From Ancylobacter polymorphus (GTDB lineage: Bacteria > Pseudomonadota > Alphaproteobacteria > Rhizobiales > Xanthobacteraceae): a stretch of DNA of 64,000 bases. The translations under genes were made by a program, and so were the position numbers. Below, in pieces: positions 1 to 7,969 of this stretch. Within the stretch, counting starts at the first letter, position 1, and every line of letters begins with the position of its first letter. The notes beneath the pieces are model-generated. The model did not search any database and was not told the origin of the DNA. It saw only the letters and a program-made list of their open reading frames with translations. The DNA is taken from positions 3,424,001-3,488,000 of the forward strand of contig NZ_CP083239.1 of assembly GCF_022836935.1 (NCBI RefSeq). The letters are read 5' to 3'.

Positions 1-842
1 CGTCCGATCCTCAGGGCGGATATTTGGCGCCCGACGAGATGAGCACCGAGTTCCTGCGGGACCTCGTCGAGTATTCGCCCATGCGCAGCGTGGCCAGCAT
101 CCGCTCCACCGGCGCGCCGAACGTGATCTACCCGACCCGAACGGGGATCACGAATGCTCGCTGGAAGGGCGAGACGCAGGCGCAGGAGGGCAGCGAACCG
201 GCCTTCGGCCAGGCGGAGATCGCGGTGAAGGAGGTCAACACTTACGTTGACATCTCGAATCAGCTGATCGCCGACAGCGCCGGCGCGGTTGAGACTGAAG
301 TCCGCCTCGCCCTTGCCGAGGACTTCGGCCAGAAGGAAGGCCTCGCCTTCGTCTCCGGCAACGGCGCGCTCGAGCCGGAAGGCGTGATGACCCATGCAGG
401 CATCGCCTATACCGCGAACGGCCACGCGACCGAGCTAAAGGCCGATGCGCTTATTTCTCTGCTCTACGCGATGCCGGCGACGTACCGCAATGCCGGCTCC
501 TGGGCGATGAATGGCACCACGCTTGCGACTATCAGGAAGCTGAAGGACGGCCAGTCGAACTATCTGTGGTCGCCGAGCTACCAGGCCGGTCAGCCCGAAA
601 CCATCCTCGGCCGTCCCGTCGTCGAGATGGTTGACATGCCTGACCTCGCCGATGGCAGCTTCCCGATCATCTACGCCGACTTCAGCGGCTATCGCATTGT
701 CGACCGCGTCGGACTGTCGATCCTGGTCAATCCGTACCTGCTCGCGACCAACGGTCTGACCAGGTACCACGCCACCAGGCGCGTTGGTGGCCGCGTCCTG
801 CAGCCGGCGAAGTTCCGGAAGCTGAAGATGGCGACGTCCTGA
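1..842 (+). CDS. HK97-type phage major capsid protein, 5' end cut by the window
   Basis: The frame is already open at base 3 and reads SDPQGGYLAPDEM before the first internal TTG. This is the usual Gly-Gly-Tyr-Leu segment just after the cleaved delta/scaffold region of HK97-fold capsid proteins, so about 280 C-terminal residues are visible and the true start lies off the left edge. The body fits the family: an N-arm/E-loop region, then a segment where a putative asymmetric residue cluster precedes SWAMNGTTLATIRKLKD, and a C-terminal axial domain. The protein forms the icosahedral shell. Portal and protease genes would be expected upstream, outside the window. Family assignment is by pattern recognition. 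Confidence 0.88.
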   Translation, partial: SDPQGGYLAPDEMSTEFLRDLVEYSPMRSVASIRSTGAPNVIYPTRTGITNARWKGETQAQEGSEPAFGQAEIAVKEVNTYVDISNQLIADSAGAVETEVRLALAEDFGQKEGLAFVSGNGALEPEGVMTHAGIAYTANGHATELKADALISLLYAMPATYRNAGSWAMNGTTLATIRKLKDGQSNYLWSPSYQAGQPETILGRPVVEMVDMPDLADGSFPIIYADFSGYRIVDRVGLSILVNPYLLATNGLTRYHATRRVGGRVLQPAKFRKLKMATS

Positions 843-900
843 CGCCTGCTTAGCGCCATTTTGGCGGCAAGCACCCACATCCCCGTTCCCCTGCGACCGG

Positions 901-916
901 CCGCCCTTCGGGGCGG
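901..916 (+). repeat. Short perfect hairpin between capsid gene and next gene
   Basis: CCGCCC-TTCG-GGGCGG forms a 6-bp stem closed by a stable UUCG-type loop, with partial extension outward. A weaker hairpin (CGCC/GGCG around 854-866) precedes it. There is no U-run, so it is more likely an mRNA-processing or stability element in the capsid transcript than a full terminator. Confidence 0.45.
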
Positions 917-941
917 TCGTCGCGTTTCTAAGGAGCGCTTC

Positions 942-1325
942 ATGCGCGATCTCGTTTCCAATTTCGGCGCCGTCCAGGCTATCGCACCGGCCGTTCAGGC
1001 CGCTGCCGCTGATGGCATTACCATCGACACGCTGGGCTATGGCTCGGTGGGCTTCGTCATCAATACCGGAGCGATCGTCGGTTCCGGTGACTTCGGCATC
1101 AAAGTGCAGGAATCCGATGCTTCCGGCTCTGGCTTCACCGACGCCGCCGCCTCGGCCGTGCAGGGCACTGTTCCGGCTACGCTGGTGGCAGCGAGCACGT
1201 ACAAGCTCGGCTACTCGGGATTCAAGCGCTATGTGCGCCTCTCGCTGACAAAGGCCGGCGGCACTTCGATTGCGCTCGGCGCGGTAGCCGTCAAGGGCAA
1301 CGCGGCCAGCCGGCCCGTGGCCTGA
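942..1325 (+). CDS. Capsid-adjacent phage structural protein, function unknown
   Basis: The product has 127 residues and begins MRDLVSNFG. I chose ATG 942 because AGGAG at 931-935 sits at ideal spacing; an upstream in-frame start would add 27 residues read through the hairpin region. The protein is small, Ala/Gly/Ser/Thr-rich and predicted mostly beta. Proteins of this kind, with the MRDLxSN start and a YxGxKRYxxL motif (here GYSGFKRYVRLSL), commonly sit next to HK97-type capsid genes and are suspected head decoration or accessory head proteins. That role is inferred from position, not shown. Confidence 0.7.
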   Translation: MRDLVSNFGAVQAIAPAVQAAAADGITIDTLGYGSVGFVINTGAIVGSGDFGIKVQESDASGSGFTDAAASAVQGTVPATLVAASTYKLGYSGFKRYVRLSLTKAGGTSIALGAVAVKGNAASRPVA

Positions 1326-1508
1326 TCCAATCCGGCGGCTATCCAATGAGGGCGGCGCTGGGCCGTCCAACAACGGGAAGTAGACCTCCCCGCCGCCACC
1401 CGTAATGGGACACCAGGGGTCAAGGTCGTTACAAGTCCAGCACTCGTCGGCAGCGTCTTTTCAATCGGATGGGGACGACTGCCGGCGAGTTAACCTGCGG
1501 GCAAATCC

Positions 1509-1847
1509 ATGAAACGTCTATGCTCTTGCGGCCGGCTCGTGGAGCGTGGTGCCACCTGCACCTGCCAGGTAGCGGCCCGCCGTGAGCGCGTGGCTGCTGC
1601 TGACGCCAAGCGCCCCAGCGCTGCGGCGCGTGGTTATGACCATGCGTGGCAGCAGTTGCGGAAGCGGATGCTCGAGGAGCACCCCATCTGCGATTGCGGT
1701 GCTGTCGCCGTCGAAGTGCATCACGTCATCTCCGTGCGTGAGCGACCAGACTTGAGGCTTGACGTTGCAAATCTGCAATATCTTTGCCGGTCTTGCCACT
1801 CACGCATCACCGCACGCACCCAGGCATTCGGTAGAGGCATGCGCTAA
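1509..1847 (+). CDS. Phage HNH endonuclease
   Basis: A 112-residue protein with an N-terminal Cys cluster (CSCGRLVERGATCTC, about residues 5-19) and a C-terminal HNH core: CDCGAVAVEVHHVI, then NLQYLCRSCH. The two CxxC pairs bind a structural zinc, and HH, N and H form the beta-beta-alpha metal active site. In HK97-like phages such HNH proteins help the terminase cut at cos and lie next to terS. Here terS is about 1.5 kb further on, separated by four head-tail genes, which is unusual. Start ATG 1509 has no strong Shine-Dalgarno. Confidence 0.85.
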   Translation: MKRLCSCGRLVERGATCTCQVAARRERVAAADAKRPSAAARGYDHAWQQLRKRMLEEHPICDCGAVAVEVHHVISVRERPDLRLDVANLQYLCRSCHSRITARTQAFGRGMR

Positions 1848-1858
1848 TCGCATGGCAT

Positions 1859-1902
1859 ACCGGGGGTGGTTGGCGACTTTTGCCTCGCCCTCCCGACCAC
1901 CC
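1859..1902 (+). other. cos-like GC-rich region after the HNH gene
   Basis: Directly after the HNH stop the sequence has a G-rich block (CGGGGGTGGT at 1861-1870), then GACTTTTG, then a C-rich block. GGGTGGT (1864-1870) and ACCACCC (1896-1902) are inverted repeats. In HNH-encoding cos phages the packaging site often lies between the HNH and terminase genes in such a G-run context, so this is a candidate cos. It is an inference; no cleavage site can be read from one prophage. Confidence 0.3.
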
Positions 1903-1999
1903 GCCGCTCTCCAGCGCGCAATTCGCCCTAATCCAGATTTCGTAAGGCCCAATGGCCTTGATTCAGCATGCGTTATGCGCATTGCAGAGGAGCAAAAGC

Positions 2000-2311
2000 A
2001 TGGCCATAGTCGACCTATCGCTTGCAAAAAAGCATCTTGGCGTCACCGAAGAAGGCGATGATGACCTCATCTCCGCAAAGATCGACTCGGCCCAGGCGCT
2101 GCTCGAGGGCTGGCTGGGCTATGCGATCGAAGACCATTTCGAGACCGCGCCGGCTGACCTGATCGAGGCGGTGCTGCAGTTGATGGCGCACAGCTACGAG
2201 AACCGCGAGGCCACGGTCGTCGGCCTGACCATCGCATCCGCGCCGCTGGGCGTGCGCGACGTAATCGCGGCTCGGCGTGGTTATCAGACGGGGTATGTTG
2301 ATGGCTCGTAA
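2000..2311 (+). CDS. Phage head-tail connector protein (gp6-like)
   Basis: A 103-residue protein: MAIVDLSLAKKHLGVTEEGDD followed by helical segments and a conserved-looking PADLIEAVLQLMAHSYENRE. This is the pattern of the HK97 gp6/YqbG head-tail connector family, which forms the ring under the portal. ATG 2000 is preceded by AGAGGAG at 1986-1992. The last bases overlap the start of the next gene, as in a tightly packed late operon. Confidence 0.82.
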   Translation: MAIVDLSLAKKHLGVTEEGDDDLISAKIDSAQALLEGWLGYAIEDHFETAPADLIEAVLQLMAHSYENREATVVGLTIASAPLGVRDVIAARRGYQTGYVDGS

Positions 2312-2663
2312 TCGCGACCTAGTAGCCCTCGAAAAGGCGTTCAAAGCCATCCCCGGCGAAGTGCGGGACAAGGTCCGGCCGGCCGTGCAGGTCGGCGCCG
2401 ATGAGATCGTGGCGCGGGCCAAGTACCTGGCCCCCGAAGAGACCGGCGAGCTTGCCGCCAGCATCCATACGGAACCCGGCCCGGTAGACCTCGCGGTGAC
2501 GGTCGTCGCCGATGACGAGGCCGCGCTGTTCCAAGAATACGGAACCGCCACGAACAGTCAGCACCGGTTTTTCTGGCCAGCCGTCAACACCCTCAAGAAT
2601 AGAGTCCGGCGCCGCATAGACCGCGCGATCGGCAAGGCAATCCGAGAGGCATGGTCGAAATGA
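2301..2663 (+). CDS. HK97 gp10-like head-tail joining protein
   Basis: A 120-residue protein with the hallmark run ALEKAFKAIPGEVRDKVRPA, then AKYLAPEETGELAASI and FQEYGTATNSQHRFFWPA. These are the conserved segments of the HK97 gp10/tail-component family (the EYGT...PHPFxxPA region). It joins or completes the tail near the head-tail interface. ATG 2301 is preferred; ATG 2295 and GTG 2277 are possible. It overlaps the previous stop and shares ATGA with the next gene. Confidence 0.82.
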   Translation: MARNRDLVALEKAFKAIPGEVRDKVRPAVQVGADEIVARAKYLAPEETGELAASIHTEPGPVDLAVTVVADDEAALFQEYGTATNSQHRFFWPAVNTLKNRVRRRIDRAIGKAIREAWSK

Positions 2664-3064
2664 GCGAGCCGTCACTCGCGGCCCAGGCCGCTATCCGCGC
2701 CGTGCTCGTGGCATCTGGCAGCGTCACCTCGCTGGTACCGGCCGGCAATATCCTGGATCGAAACTCCCGCCCGGAGGTCACGCCTCTGATCATTGTCGGC
2801 GACGGCTACACGGTCGACGCCAGCGCGCAATGCATCGAGGCCTGGGAGGTCTACAGCGACATTCACGTGTGGACTAAGGAGCCAGGCCTGGCGCAGTGCA
2901 AGACTATCGCTGGCGCCGTGCAGCGTGCGCTCCGCGGCCTTGATGTTGAGGCGCAGGGTTACTCGCTTTCCATCATGGCGCAGGATTGTCGCTACTTTCG
3001 CGACCCGGATGGTGAGCATGCCCACGCGGTGGTGAGCGTCACCTTGTTCGCGGAGGAACTGTGA
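2660..3064 (+). CDS. DUF3168 tail completion protein
   Basis: A 134-residue protein of the DUF3168 family: an N-terminal helix (SLAAQAAIRAVLVASGSV), the ILDRNSRPEVTPLIIVGD segment, DIHVWTKEPGLAQCKTIAGA and a C-terminal VVSVTLFAEEL strand. These phage proteins cap the tail tube at the head-proximal end. ATG 2660 overlaps the preceding stop (ATGA) and has AGAGG at 2645-2649; ATG 2651 in the same frame is too close to that site. The stop TGA overlaps the next start as TGATG. Confidence 0.82.
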   Translation: MSEPSLAAQAAIRAVLVASGSVTSLVPAGNILDRNSRPEVTPLIIVGDGYTVDASAQCIEAWEVYSDIHVWTKEPGLAQCKTIAGAVQRALRGLDVEAQGYSLSIMAQDCRYFRDPDGEHAHAVVSVTLFAEEL

Positions 3065-3384
3065 TGCGCGCCGGCAAGCTGGATCGCACCATCACCATCG
3101 AGCGCGGCACGCATGTCGTCGATGAGTTCGGCACGCCCGTCTACAGCTGGACGCCTCTCGCCGCGCCGATGCGGGCGCAGGTCGTCGAGGCCAGCACCAC
3201 CGAGTTCTTCAAGAGCTTCGGCGCCTCCTCCGAGAACGTCACCGTGTTCCGCACCCGCTGGATCGATGGGGTGACGCTGGCCGATCGCGTCGTGGCGGGC
3301 GGCGTAACGTTCGACATCAAGGACATCAAGGAAATCGGCCGGCGCCGCGGTTTGGAACTGCGCTGCGTCGCGAAAGGAGCCTGA
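3064..3384 (+). CDS. Phage head closure / head-tail adaptor protein
   Basis: A 106-residue protein beginning MRAGKLDRTITIERG, the usual start of the SPP1 gp16-like head closure family, with FGTPVYSWTPLAAPMRAQV and the C-terminal YDIKxIKExGRRRGLEL-like run (here FDIKDIKEIGRRRGLELRC). It seals the portal channel and docks the tail. Its start overlaps the preceding stop by one base, so translation is probably coupled. In known phages this gene comes before DUF3168; here the order is swapped. Confidence 0.85.
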   Translation: MRAGKLDRTITIERGTHVVDEFGTPVYSWTPLAAPMRAQVVEASTTEFFKSFGASSENVTVFRTRWIDGVTLADRVVAGGVTFDIKDIKEIGRRRGLELRCVAKGA

Positions 3385-3386
3385 GA

Positions 3387-3791
3387 ATGGCCCGTGGACG
3401 AAAGGCGGAAATCACCGCCGTAGACGGCGCGCTGGACAAGGCGCCTGCCGCTCCGAAATGGCTTCCGGCCTATGCCAAGGCAGAATGGAAACGACTGGTT
3501 CCGATCCTGGTGAACGACCGCAAGCTGGCGGTGCACGAGCTCCAGAGCGTCGAGTCCTATTGCATCAGCGTCGCCCGCATCCGCGAGGCGGAGGAGATCA
3601 TCGCCCGCGAGGGGCTGGTGATCATGGGCACACGCGGCCCGCAGCGACACCCCGCGACGGCGATCCTCAAGGAACACCAGGAGGCCGCGCGTCGGCTGCT
3701 GATCGAGCTCGGCGGCACCCCGGCCAGCCGCGGGAAGAATAAGGGGGGCGCCGTTGGAAACGACCCTGCCGACGACCTTGGGGATATCTGA
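3387..3791 (+). CDS. Phage terminase small subunit, P27 family
   Basis: A 134-residue P27-type TerS: APKWLPAYAKAEWKRLVPIL, then AVHELQSVESYCISVARIREAEE and the family signature RGPQRHPATAILKEHQEAARRLL. It binds the packaging site and recruits the large subunit. It starts two bases after the previous stop, with AAAGGAG at 3373-3379. The stop codon is part of a perfect hairpin (3789-3816), and the last 38 bases overlap terL in another frame. Confidence 0.9.
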   Translation: MARGRKAEITAVDGALDKAPAAPKWLPAYAKAEWKRLVPILVNDRKLAVHELQSVESYCISVARIREAEEIIAREGLVIMGTRGPQRHPATAILKEHQEAARRLLIELGGTPASRGKNKGGAVGNDPADDLGDI

Positions 3792-5487
3792 AAGTGCCAA
3801 CTCGTTGGCACTTTCACACCCCAAAGAAACTGGGCAGATTCTGGCCAGTTTAGACGTAACGGCGGAATCCGCCGTTGCGTCCCATCCCGCCTGGCTCTTC
3901 GACGACTCCCCCATCCCCGACCCGCACGGCAAAGGCGAGCGCGCCGTCCGCTTCATTCGCGCGCTGAAGCACCCCAAGAGCAGCTTACCGGGCCGGGGGT
4001 TTCAGCTGGATCGCTGGGCCGAAAGGCTAATCCGCAGGGTCTACGGCGACACCCGGCCGGACGGTACGCGGCGCATCAAGACGGTCTTCGCCCTCATTCC
4101 GCGCGGCAATCGGAAAACGACGCTCGGCGCGGCGCTGGCGCTTCTTCACCTTGGACCGGAGCGCATCCCGCGCTCCCAGGTGGTGTCGGCCGCGGTGGAT
4201 CGCGACCAGGCCCGCATTGCCTTCGAGGAAATGACCGGCGTCATCGGCGCACATCCGCGGCTCGCCGAGGCGATGCATCCGCAGGATACGAAGAGCCGCA
4301 TCACCCACAAAAAGTCAGGCGCTTTCTACCGAGCAATGTCGGCCGATGCCGCAACCGCCCATGGTCGGACTCCGGTCTTCGCGTTGGTCGATGAGCTCCA
4401 TGCCTGGAAAAAGCGCGACCTGTGGGACGCGATCAAAACCGGCCTGGTGAAGACCCCCGGCAGCTTGCTGGTCATCACTACCACGGCCGGCATCGGGCGG
4501 GAGAATGTGGCGTACGACATGTACGCGTATGCCCGGCAGGTGGCGACGGGCGCGATCGAGGACGAGGCTTTCCTGCCTATCCTGTTCGAGGCCGAGCCTG
4601 ACGAGGATTGGCGCGACGAGGCCGTGTGGCACCGTGTTAACCCCGGCCTGTCCTGCGAGCCGCCTTATCCCGATCTCGACGGCCTGCGGCAGATGGTGCG
4701 GGAAGCCCAGCACCGGCCCGCCGATCGTGAGATGTTCCGCCAGCTGCATCTTAACGTGTGGCTCGACGGCGCTGCCGAACCGGCCTGGGACTTGGCAATA
4801 TGGGACGAAAACAGCGAGACCTATGACCTGGAAGCGCTGAAAGGCGCCAAGGCCTACCTCGCCGTTGACCTGTCGAAGCGCATCGACCTATCCGCCATTG
4901 CGGCTTGCATTGAGGTGCCCGACGGCCGGCACGTCCTGCACGTCGAGGCATTCTGCCCCGAAGAGGGCATACGCAGACGAGCGGACTTGGACAGCGCGCC
5001 GTACCCGCTCTGGCAGGAGCAGGGCTTCCTCACCGCATGCCCAGGTGATGTGATCGACCGCGGCATGATCGAGGAGCGCATTCGAGCCCTGTGCGCGCAT
5101 CTGGACGTTCAGGAAATAAACTTCGATCCGTGGTCGGCCGGCGAAATGATGCGATCCCTCGATGCCGACGGCCTGCCGGTGGTGGAGTTCCCGCAGCGGC
5201 TGGCCACCTTCGCCCGGCCCGTCACCGAGTTCGAGACGGCATTCATGGAGCGACGGCTGCTGCACGGCGGCAACCCCGTGCTGCGATGGGCCGTCGGAAA
5301 CGTGGTGCTTGACGCCGACGCGTCTGAGAACCGTCGGCCGAACAAGAAGAAATCCACCGACCGCATTGACCCGGCAGTGGCCGCCATCATGGCTGTTGGC
5401 CGCGCCATGGCGAATGACGGGCACCGATACACCACTCTATCGCCGCAGGAGCTTATGCCGTGGCTAACCCCGAATCCAAGAAGCTAA
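3754..5487 (+). CDS. Phage terminase large subunit (TerL)
   Basis: A 577-residue packaging motor. The ATPase domain has a variant Walker A (PRGNRKTTLGAALALL, about residue 115; the family usually reads GKT/S) and Walker B ALVDELHAW. The nuclease domain shows AYLAVDLSKRIDLSA, INFDPWS and IDPAVAAIMA, which supply the metal-binding acidic residues. TTG 3754 has AAGGGGGG at 3741-3748. Residues about 10-45 are encoded by two hairpins and look unlike the family until HPAWLFDDSPIPDP. It overlaps TerS by 38 bases and the tape measure gene by 28 bases. Confidence 0.92.
   Translation: METTLPTTLGISESANSLALSHPKETGQILASLDVTAESAVASHPAWLFDDSPIPDPHGKGERAVRFIRALKHPKSSLPGRGFQLDRWAERLIRRVYGDTRPDGTRRIKTVFALIPRGNRKTTLGAALALLHLGPERIPRSQVVSAAVDRDQARIAFEEMTGVIGAHPRLAEAMHPQDTKSRITHKKSGAFYRAMSADAATAHGRTPVFALVDELHAWKKRDLWDAIKTGLVKTPGSLLVITTTAGIGRENVAYDMYAYARQVATGAIEDEAFLPILFEAEPDEDWRDEAVWHRVNPGLSCEPPYPDLDGLRQMVREAQHRPADREMFRQLHLNVWLDGAAEPAWDLAIWDENSETYDLEALKGAKAYLAVDLSKRIDLSAIAACIEVPDGRHVLHVEAFCPEEGIRRRADLDSAPYPLWQEQGFLTACPGDVIDRGMIEERIRALCAHLDVQEINFDPWSAGEMMRSLDADGLPVVEFPQRLATFARPVTEFETAFMERRLLHGGNPVLRWAVGNVVLDADASENRRPNKKKSTDRIDPAVAAIMAVGRAMANDGHRYTTLSPQELMPWLTPNPRS
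3789..3816 (+). repeat. Perfect 12-bp inverted repeat at the terS/terL junction
   Basis: TGAAAGTGCCAA - CTCG - TTGGCACTTTCA forms a perfect 12-bp stem with a 4-base loop. The left arm starts with the terS stop codon, and the whole element lies inside the terL frame. It could modulate terL translation, mark a packaging site or be the scar of an inserted element. Confidence 0.8.
3853..3881 (+). repeat. Second near-perfect inverted repeat in the terL 5' end
   Basis: GACGTAACGGCGGA, one base, then TCCGCCGTTGCGTC: 14-bp arms with one mismatch (T-A against G), 36 bases after the first hairpin. It also lies within the weakly conserved N-terminal part of TerL. Confidence 0.7.
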
Positions 5488-7412
5488 CTGTCGAGGTCCT
5501 GGCACGCGTCGACAAACTCGAAAAGGGCATGGCACGCGCCAGCGCTGCCGCCAACGACAACTTCGGCAAGATCGAGCGACGCGCCGGCCAGGCGACAAAG
5601 CGACTGGAGTCCCGGTTCGAAGCCATCGGCCGCTCGGCTGCCACATCGCTCGGCGCGTTCGGCCTGGGCGGAGTTGGCATTGCAGGCCTGTTCGCAGGCG
5701 CCAAGACTGCCGCTGCTGACCTTGCCCAGATCGCCGCCGAGGCACAGAAGGCCGGCGTCGCCGTCGAGGCATTCCAAGAGCTTGGATATGCGGCCAAAGG
5801 CGCGCTGGTAAACTTTGACGCGCTCACTGACGGCTTGAAGGAAATGCAACTCCGGGCCGACGAGTTCATCGTCACCGGGGCAGGCGGCGGGGCGGAGGCA
5901 TTCCAGCGGCTCGGGTACGGCGCCGCCGAACTCAAGGAGAAGCTGCGGGATCCGGCTGCCCTGTTCGAAGACATCATCGAAAAGCTTGGCCGGCTGGACA
6001 AGGCGAGTCAGATACGCATCGCGGACGAGCTCTTCGGCGGTACCGGTGGCGAGCAGTTCGTGCGCCTTCTCGACCAGGGAAACGGTTACATCGCGAAGAT
6101 GCGGCAGGAAGCGCGGGACACCGGCAACGTGCTGGACGCCGAGCTCATCCAGCGCGCCGTCGAGATCGACCGCCAATTCGCGAAGCTATCCACGACGATC
6201 GGCACCAACCTGAAGGGCGCGATAGTTGCCGTCGTGGCGGAGATGCGCACCTTCTCCGATATGCTGAACGCCACAGAACAGCAGTCGTCGGCGACGCTTC
6301 AGCGGCGCATCGACCTTCTGATCGCAGCCGCGGAGAATATGAAGAAGTCCTCCGCCGCCTTCGCGCTTGGGGGTGGCCAGGAGGGCATCGATCGCCGGCT
6401 GGCCGAGGCTGCTGGCCTGCAGTCGCAACTCGACAGCCGCCCGCCGCGCGTGACGGTCAATCCGAGCATGGGTTCCGGCATGGGAGATTTGTCCCAGGTC
6501 AAGACTCCCGCCAGCACCGCGGCGGACCAGTTGGCGAAGGCATATCAGTCGATCGTGCTCTCGGCGGAGCAGCGGATCACTCAGATGGGGGTAGAGCAGC
6601 AGGCGCTTGGCATGACGACCGCGGCGGCAGAAGCGCTCCGCGTCAAGCAGGAACTCATCAACGAGCTAACCCGCGCCGGCATCACGCTCACGCCTGACTA
6701 TGTGGCGAAGATCGATGACCTTGCCCAGCGTTCGGGTCAGGCAGCATCTGCCCTGGAGGCACAGGCAGCGTCACAGGCCGCGCTTGCTGAGACGATGGAT
6801 GAGGTGCGCGGCACCGCCTATGATGTGCTGGGCGGGTTCGTCTCGGACCTGCGCAACGGTATCTCCGCAGCAGATGCCCTGTCGAACGCGCTGAATCGTG
6901 TCCTCGATAAGGTCATCGAAATCGGGCTACAGAATGCGCTGACTGGCCTGCTGGGCAGTCCCGGCACCACGCAGGCAGGTTCACTCGGCAAGCTGTTCGG
7001 CTTCGCGGGTGGCGGCTACACCGGCTCCGGTGGCAAGTATCAGCCGGCTGGCGTGGTGCATCGTGGTGAGTACGTGATTCCGGCCGATCGTACCCGCGAG
7101 CTTGGTGTGGGGTTCCTGGACCGCCTGGCCGGCTTCTCCAGCGGCGGGCTGGTGGCACCCACCCTGCCGCAGATCAGGTCCGGCGATGTGGCGCGCGGCG
7201 CAGGCGGCATGCCGGTGGTCAACGTATCGGTGCAGACCTTGCCGGGGCAGACCGCCGATGTGCGTCAGAGCCGCGGCGCCGATGGGGCAATCAACATCGC
7301 CGCGACGGTGCGCAAGCTGGTCGAAGACGAAATGGTGAGCCAAGCGCAGGGGCGTGGCCGTGGCGCGCAGGCTTTGGAGCGGTCCTACGGCCTTCGGAGG
7401 CAGACGGCGTGA
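5460..7412 (+). CDS. Phage tail tape measure protein
   Basis: A 650-residue protein with long Ala-rich helical and coiled regions (residues about 15-110), two hydrophobic Gly/Ala stretches (about 58-85) and a Gly-rich C terminus with GGGYTGSGGK and GVVHRGEYVIPAD, the typical end of lambda gpH-like tape measure proteins. It sets tail length and enters the cell during DNA injection. GTG 5460 has GGAG at 5447-5450. It follows terL directly; the major tail protein and frameshifted chaperone genes that normally precede it are absent. The 650-residue length is short for the group. Confidence 0.85.
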   Translation: MANPESKKLTVEVLARVDKLEKGMARASAAANDNFGKIERRAGQATKRLESRFEAIGRSAATSLGAFGLGGVGIAGLFAGAKTAAADLAQIAAEAQKAGVAVEAFQELGYAAKGALVNFDALTDGLKEMQLRADEFIVTGAGGGAEAFQRLGYGAAELKEKLRDPAALFEDIIEKLGRLDKASQIRIADELFGGTGGEQFVRLLDQGNGYIAKMRQEARDTGNVLDAELIQRAVEIDRQFAKLSTTIGTNLKGAIVAVVAEMRTFSDMLNATEQQSSATLQRRIDLLIAAAENMKKSSAAFALGGGQEGIDRRLAEAAGLQSQLDSRPPRVTVNPSMGSGMGDLSQVKTPASTAADQLAKAYQSIVLSAEQRITQMGVEQQALGMTTAAAEALRVKQELINELTRAGITLTPDYVAKIDDLAQRSGQAASALEAQAASQAALAETMDEVRGTAYDVLGGFVSDLRNGISAADALSNALNRVLDKVIEIGLQNALTGLLGSPGTTQAGSLGKLFGFAGGGYTGSGGKYQPAGVVHRGEYVIPADRTRELGVGFLDRLAGFSSGGLVAPTLPQIRSGDVARGAGGMPVVNVSVQTLPGQTADVRQSRGADGAINIAATVRKLVEDEMVSQAQGRGRGAQALERSYGLRRQTA

Positions 7413-7416
7413 GGTT

Positions 7417-7444
7417 GGCGCCAGGCTCACGAGGGTCTGGCGCC
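7417..7444 (+). terminator. Hairpin after the tape measure gene
   Basis: GGCGCCAG - 12-base loop - CTGGCGCC forms a perfect 8-bp stem starting five bases after the tape measure stop. No U-run follows, so a true terminator is uncertain. It lies between convergent genes and closes the rightward structural module. Confidence 0.4.
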
Positions 7445-7450
7445 TGAGCG

Positions 7451-7657
7451 TCACAGGCCGGCGGCAAACTCCCGCACGTCGTCGAGGGTGGCGTCATAGG
7501 GGCGCTGGAAGGCGCCGAGGCGCACCGTGTTCGTGCCGTCAATGACCATGTAGCCCGGCCCGTACCAGCTACGCGACCAGTGGCGGGAAGCTGTCTTCTC
7601 CAAGCGGTAACCCGCCTTGGCGAGACGGCGACGGATGGCGGATTCGGAAAGAGGCAT
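7451..7657 (-). CDS. Small prophage protein, unknown function
   Basis: A 68-residue basic protein: MPLSESAIRRRLAKAGYRLEK with an HTH-like start, then SRHWSRSWYGPGYMVID and a C-terminal LDDVREFAAGL helix. ATG at 7657 is preceded by GGAGGG on the minus strand. Similar small basic proteins occur in the accessory parts of alphaproteobacterial prophages. I do not know its function; DNA binding is a guess from composition. Confidence 0.65.
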   Translation of the reverse strand: MPLSESAIRRRLAKAGYRLEKTASRHWSRSWYGPGYMVIDGTNTVRLGAFQRPYDATLDDVREFAAGL

Positions 7658-7834
7658 AGCAAGCCCTCCATGGATTGGATCAACTGACAAACGCATTCGT
7701 TGCGTTGCGTTGCCAAACCTGGTGCGGCCGTCAGAAGCCGCAGGGGCCGGACCCCAGACCGTCCATGCAGGACGATGTTGCTTAGGGCGAGACGATAGTG
7801 GTGAGCTCCCCGCCTTTCGTCAAGCCCCAACCCG

Positions 7835-7966
7835 TCACGCGCCCGAAGCGGGCTGTCCGCTCCGGGCGCGCCCGATGCCGTCGCGATCCGCATCGGGCCA
7901 AGCGCTGCCGTCCACTTCGGCGCGCTTGGTCTCGTCATGCTCAAACTCGCATGTGCGATAGCGCAC
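7835..7966 (-). CDS. Possible 43-residue prophage protein
   Basis: GTG at 7966 begins VRYRTCEFEHDETKRAEVDG and continues SAWPDADRDG to a stop at 7835, three bases after the stop of the upstream anchored protein. The composition (charged, balanced, few Arg/Pro runs) is more protein-like than the other frames here. No good ribosome site is visible; translational coupling to the upstream gene would be needed. Low confidence. Confidence 0.3.
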   Translation of the reverse strand: MRYRTCEFEHDETKRAEVDGSAWPDADRDGIGRARSGQPASGA

Positions 7967-7969
7967 CGC

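Noticed and set aside
5460..7412. Programmed frameshift of tail chaperones before the tape measure gene
   Set aside because: No chaperone-like frames or slippery sequence lie between terL and the tape measure gene; the two overlap directly.
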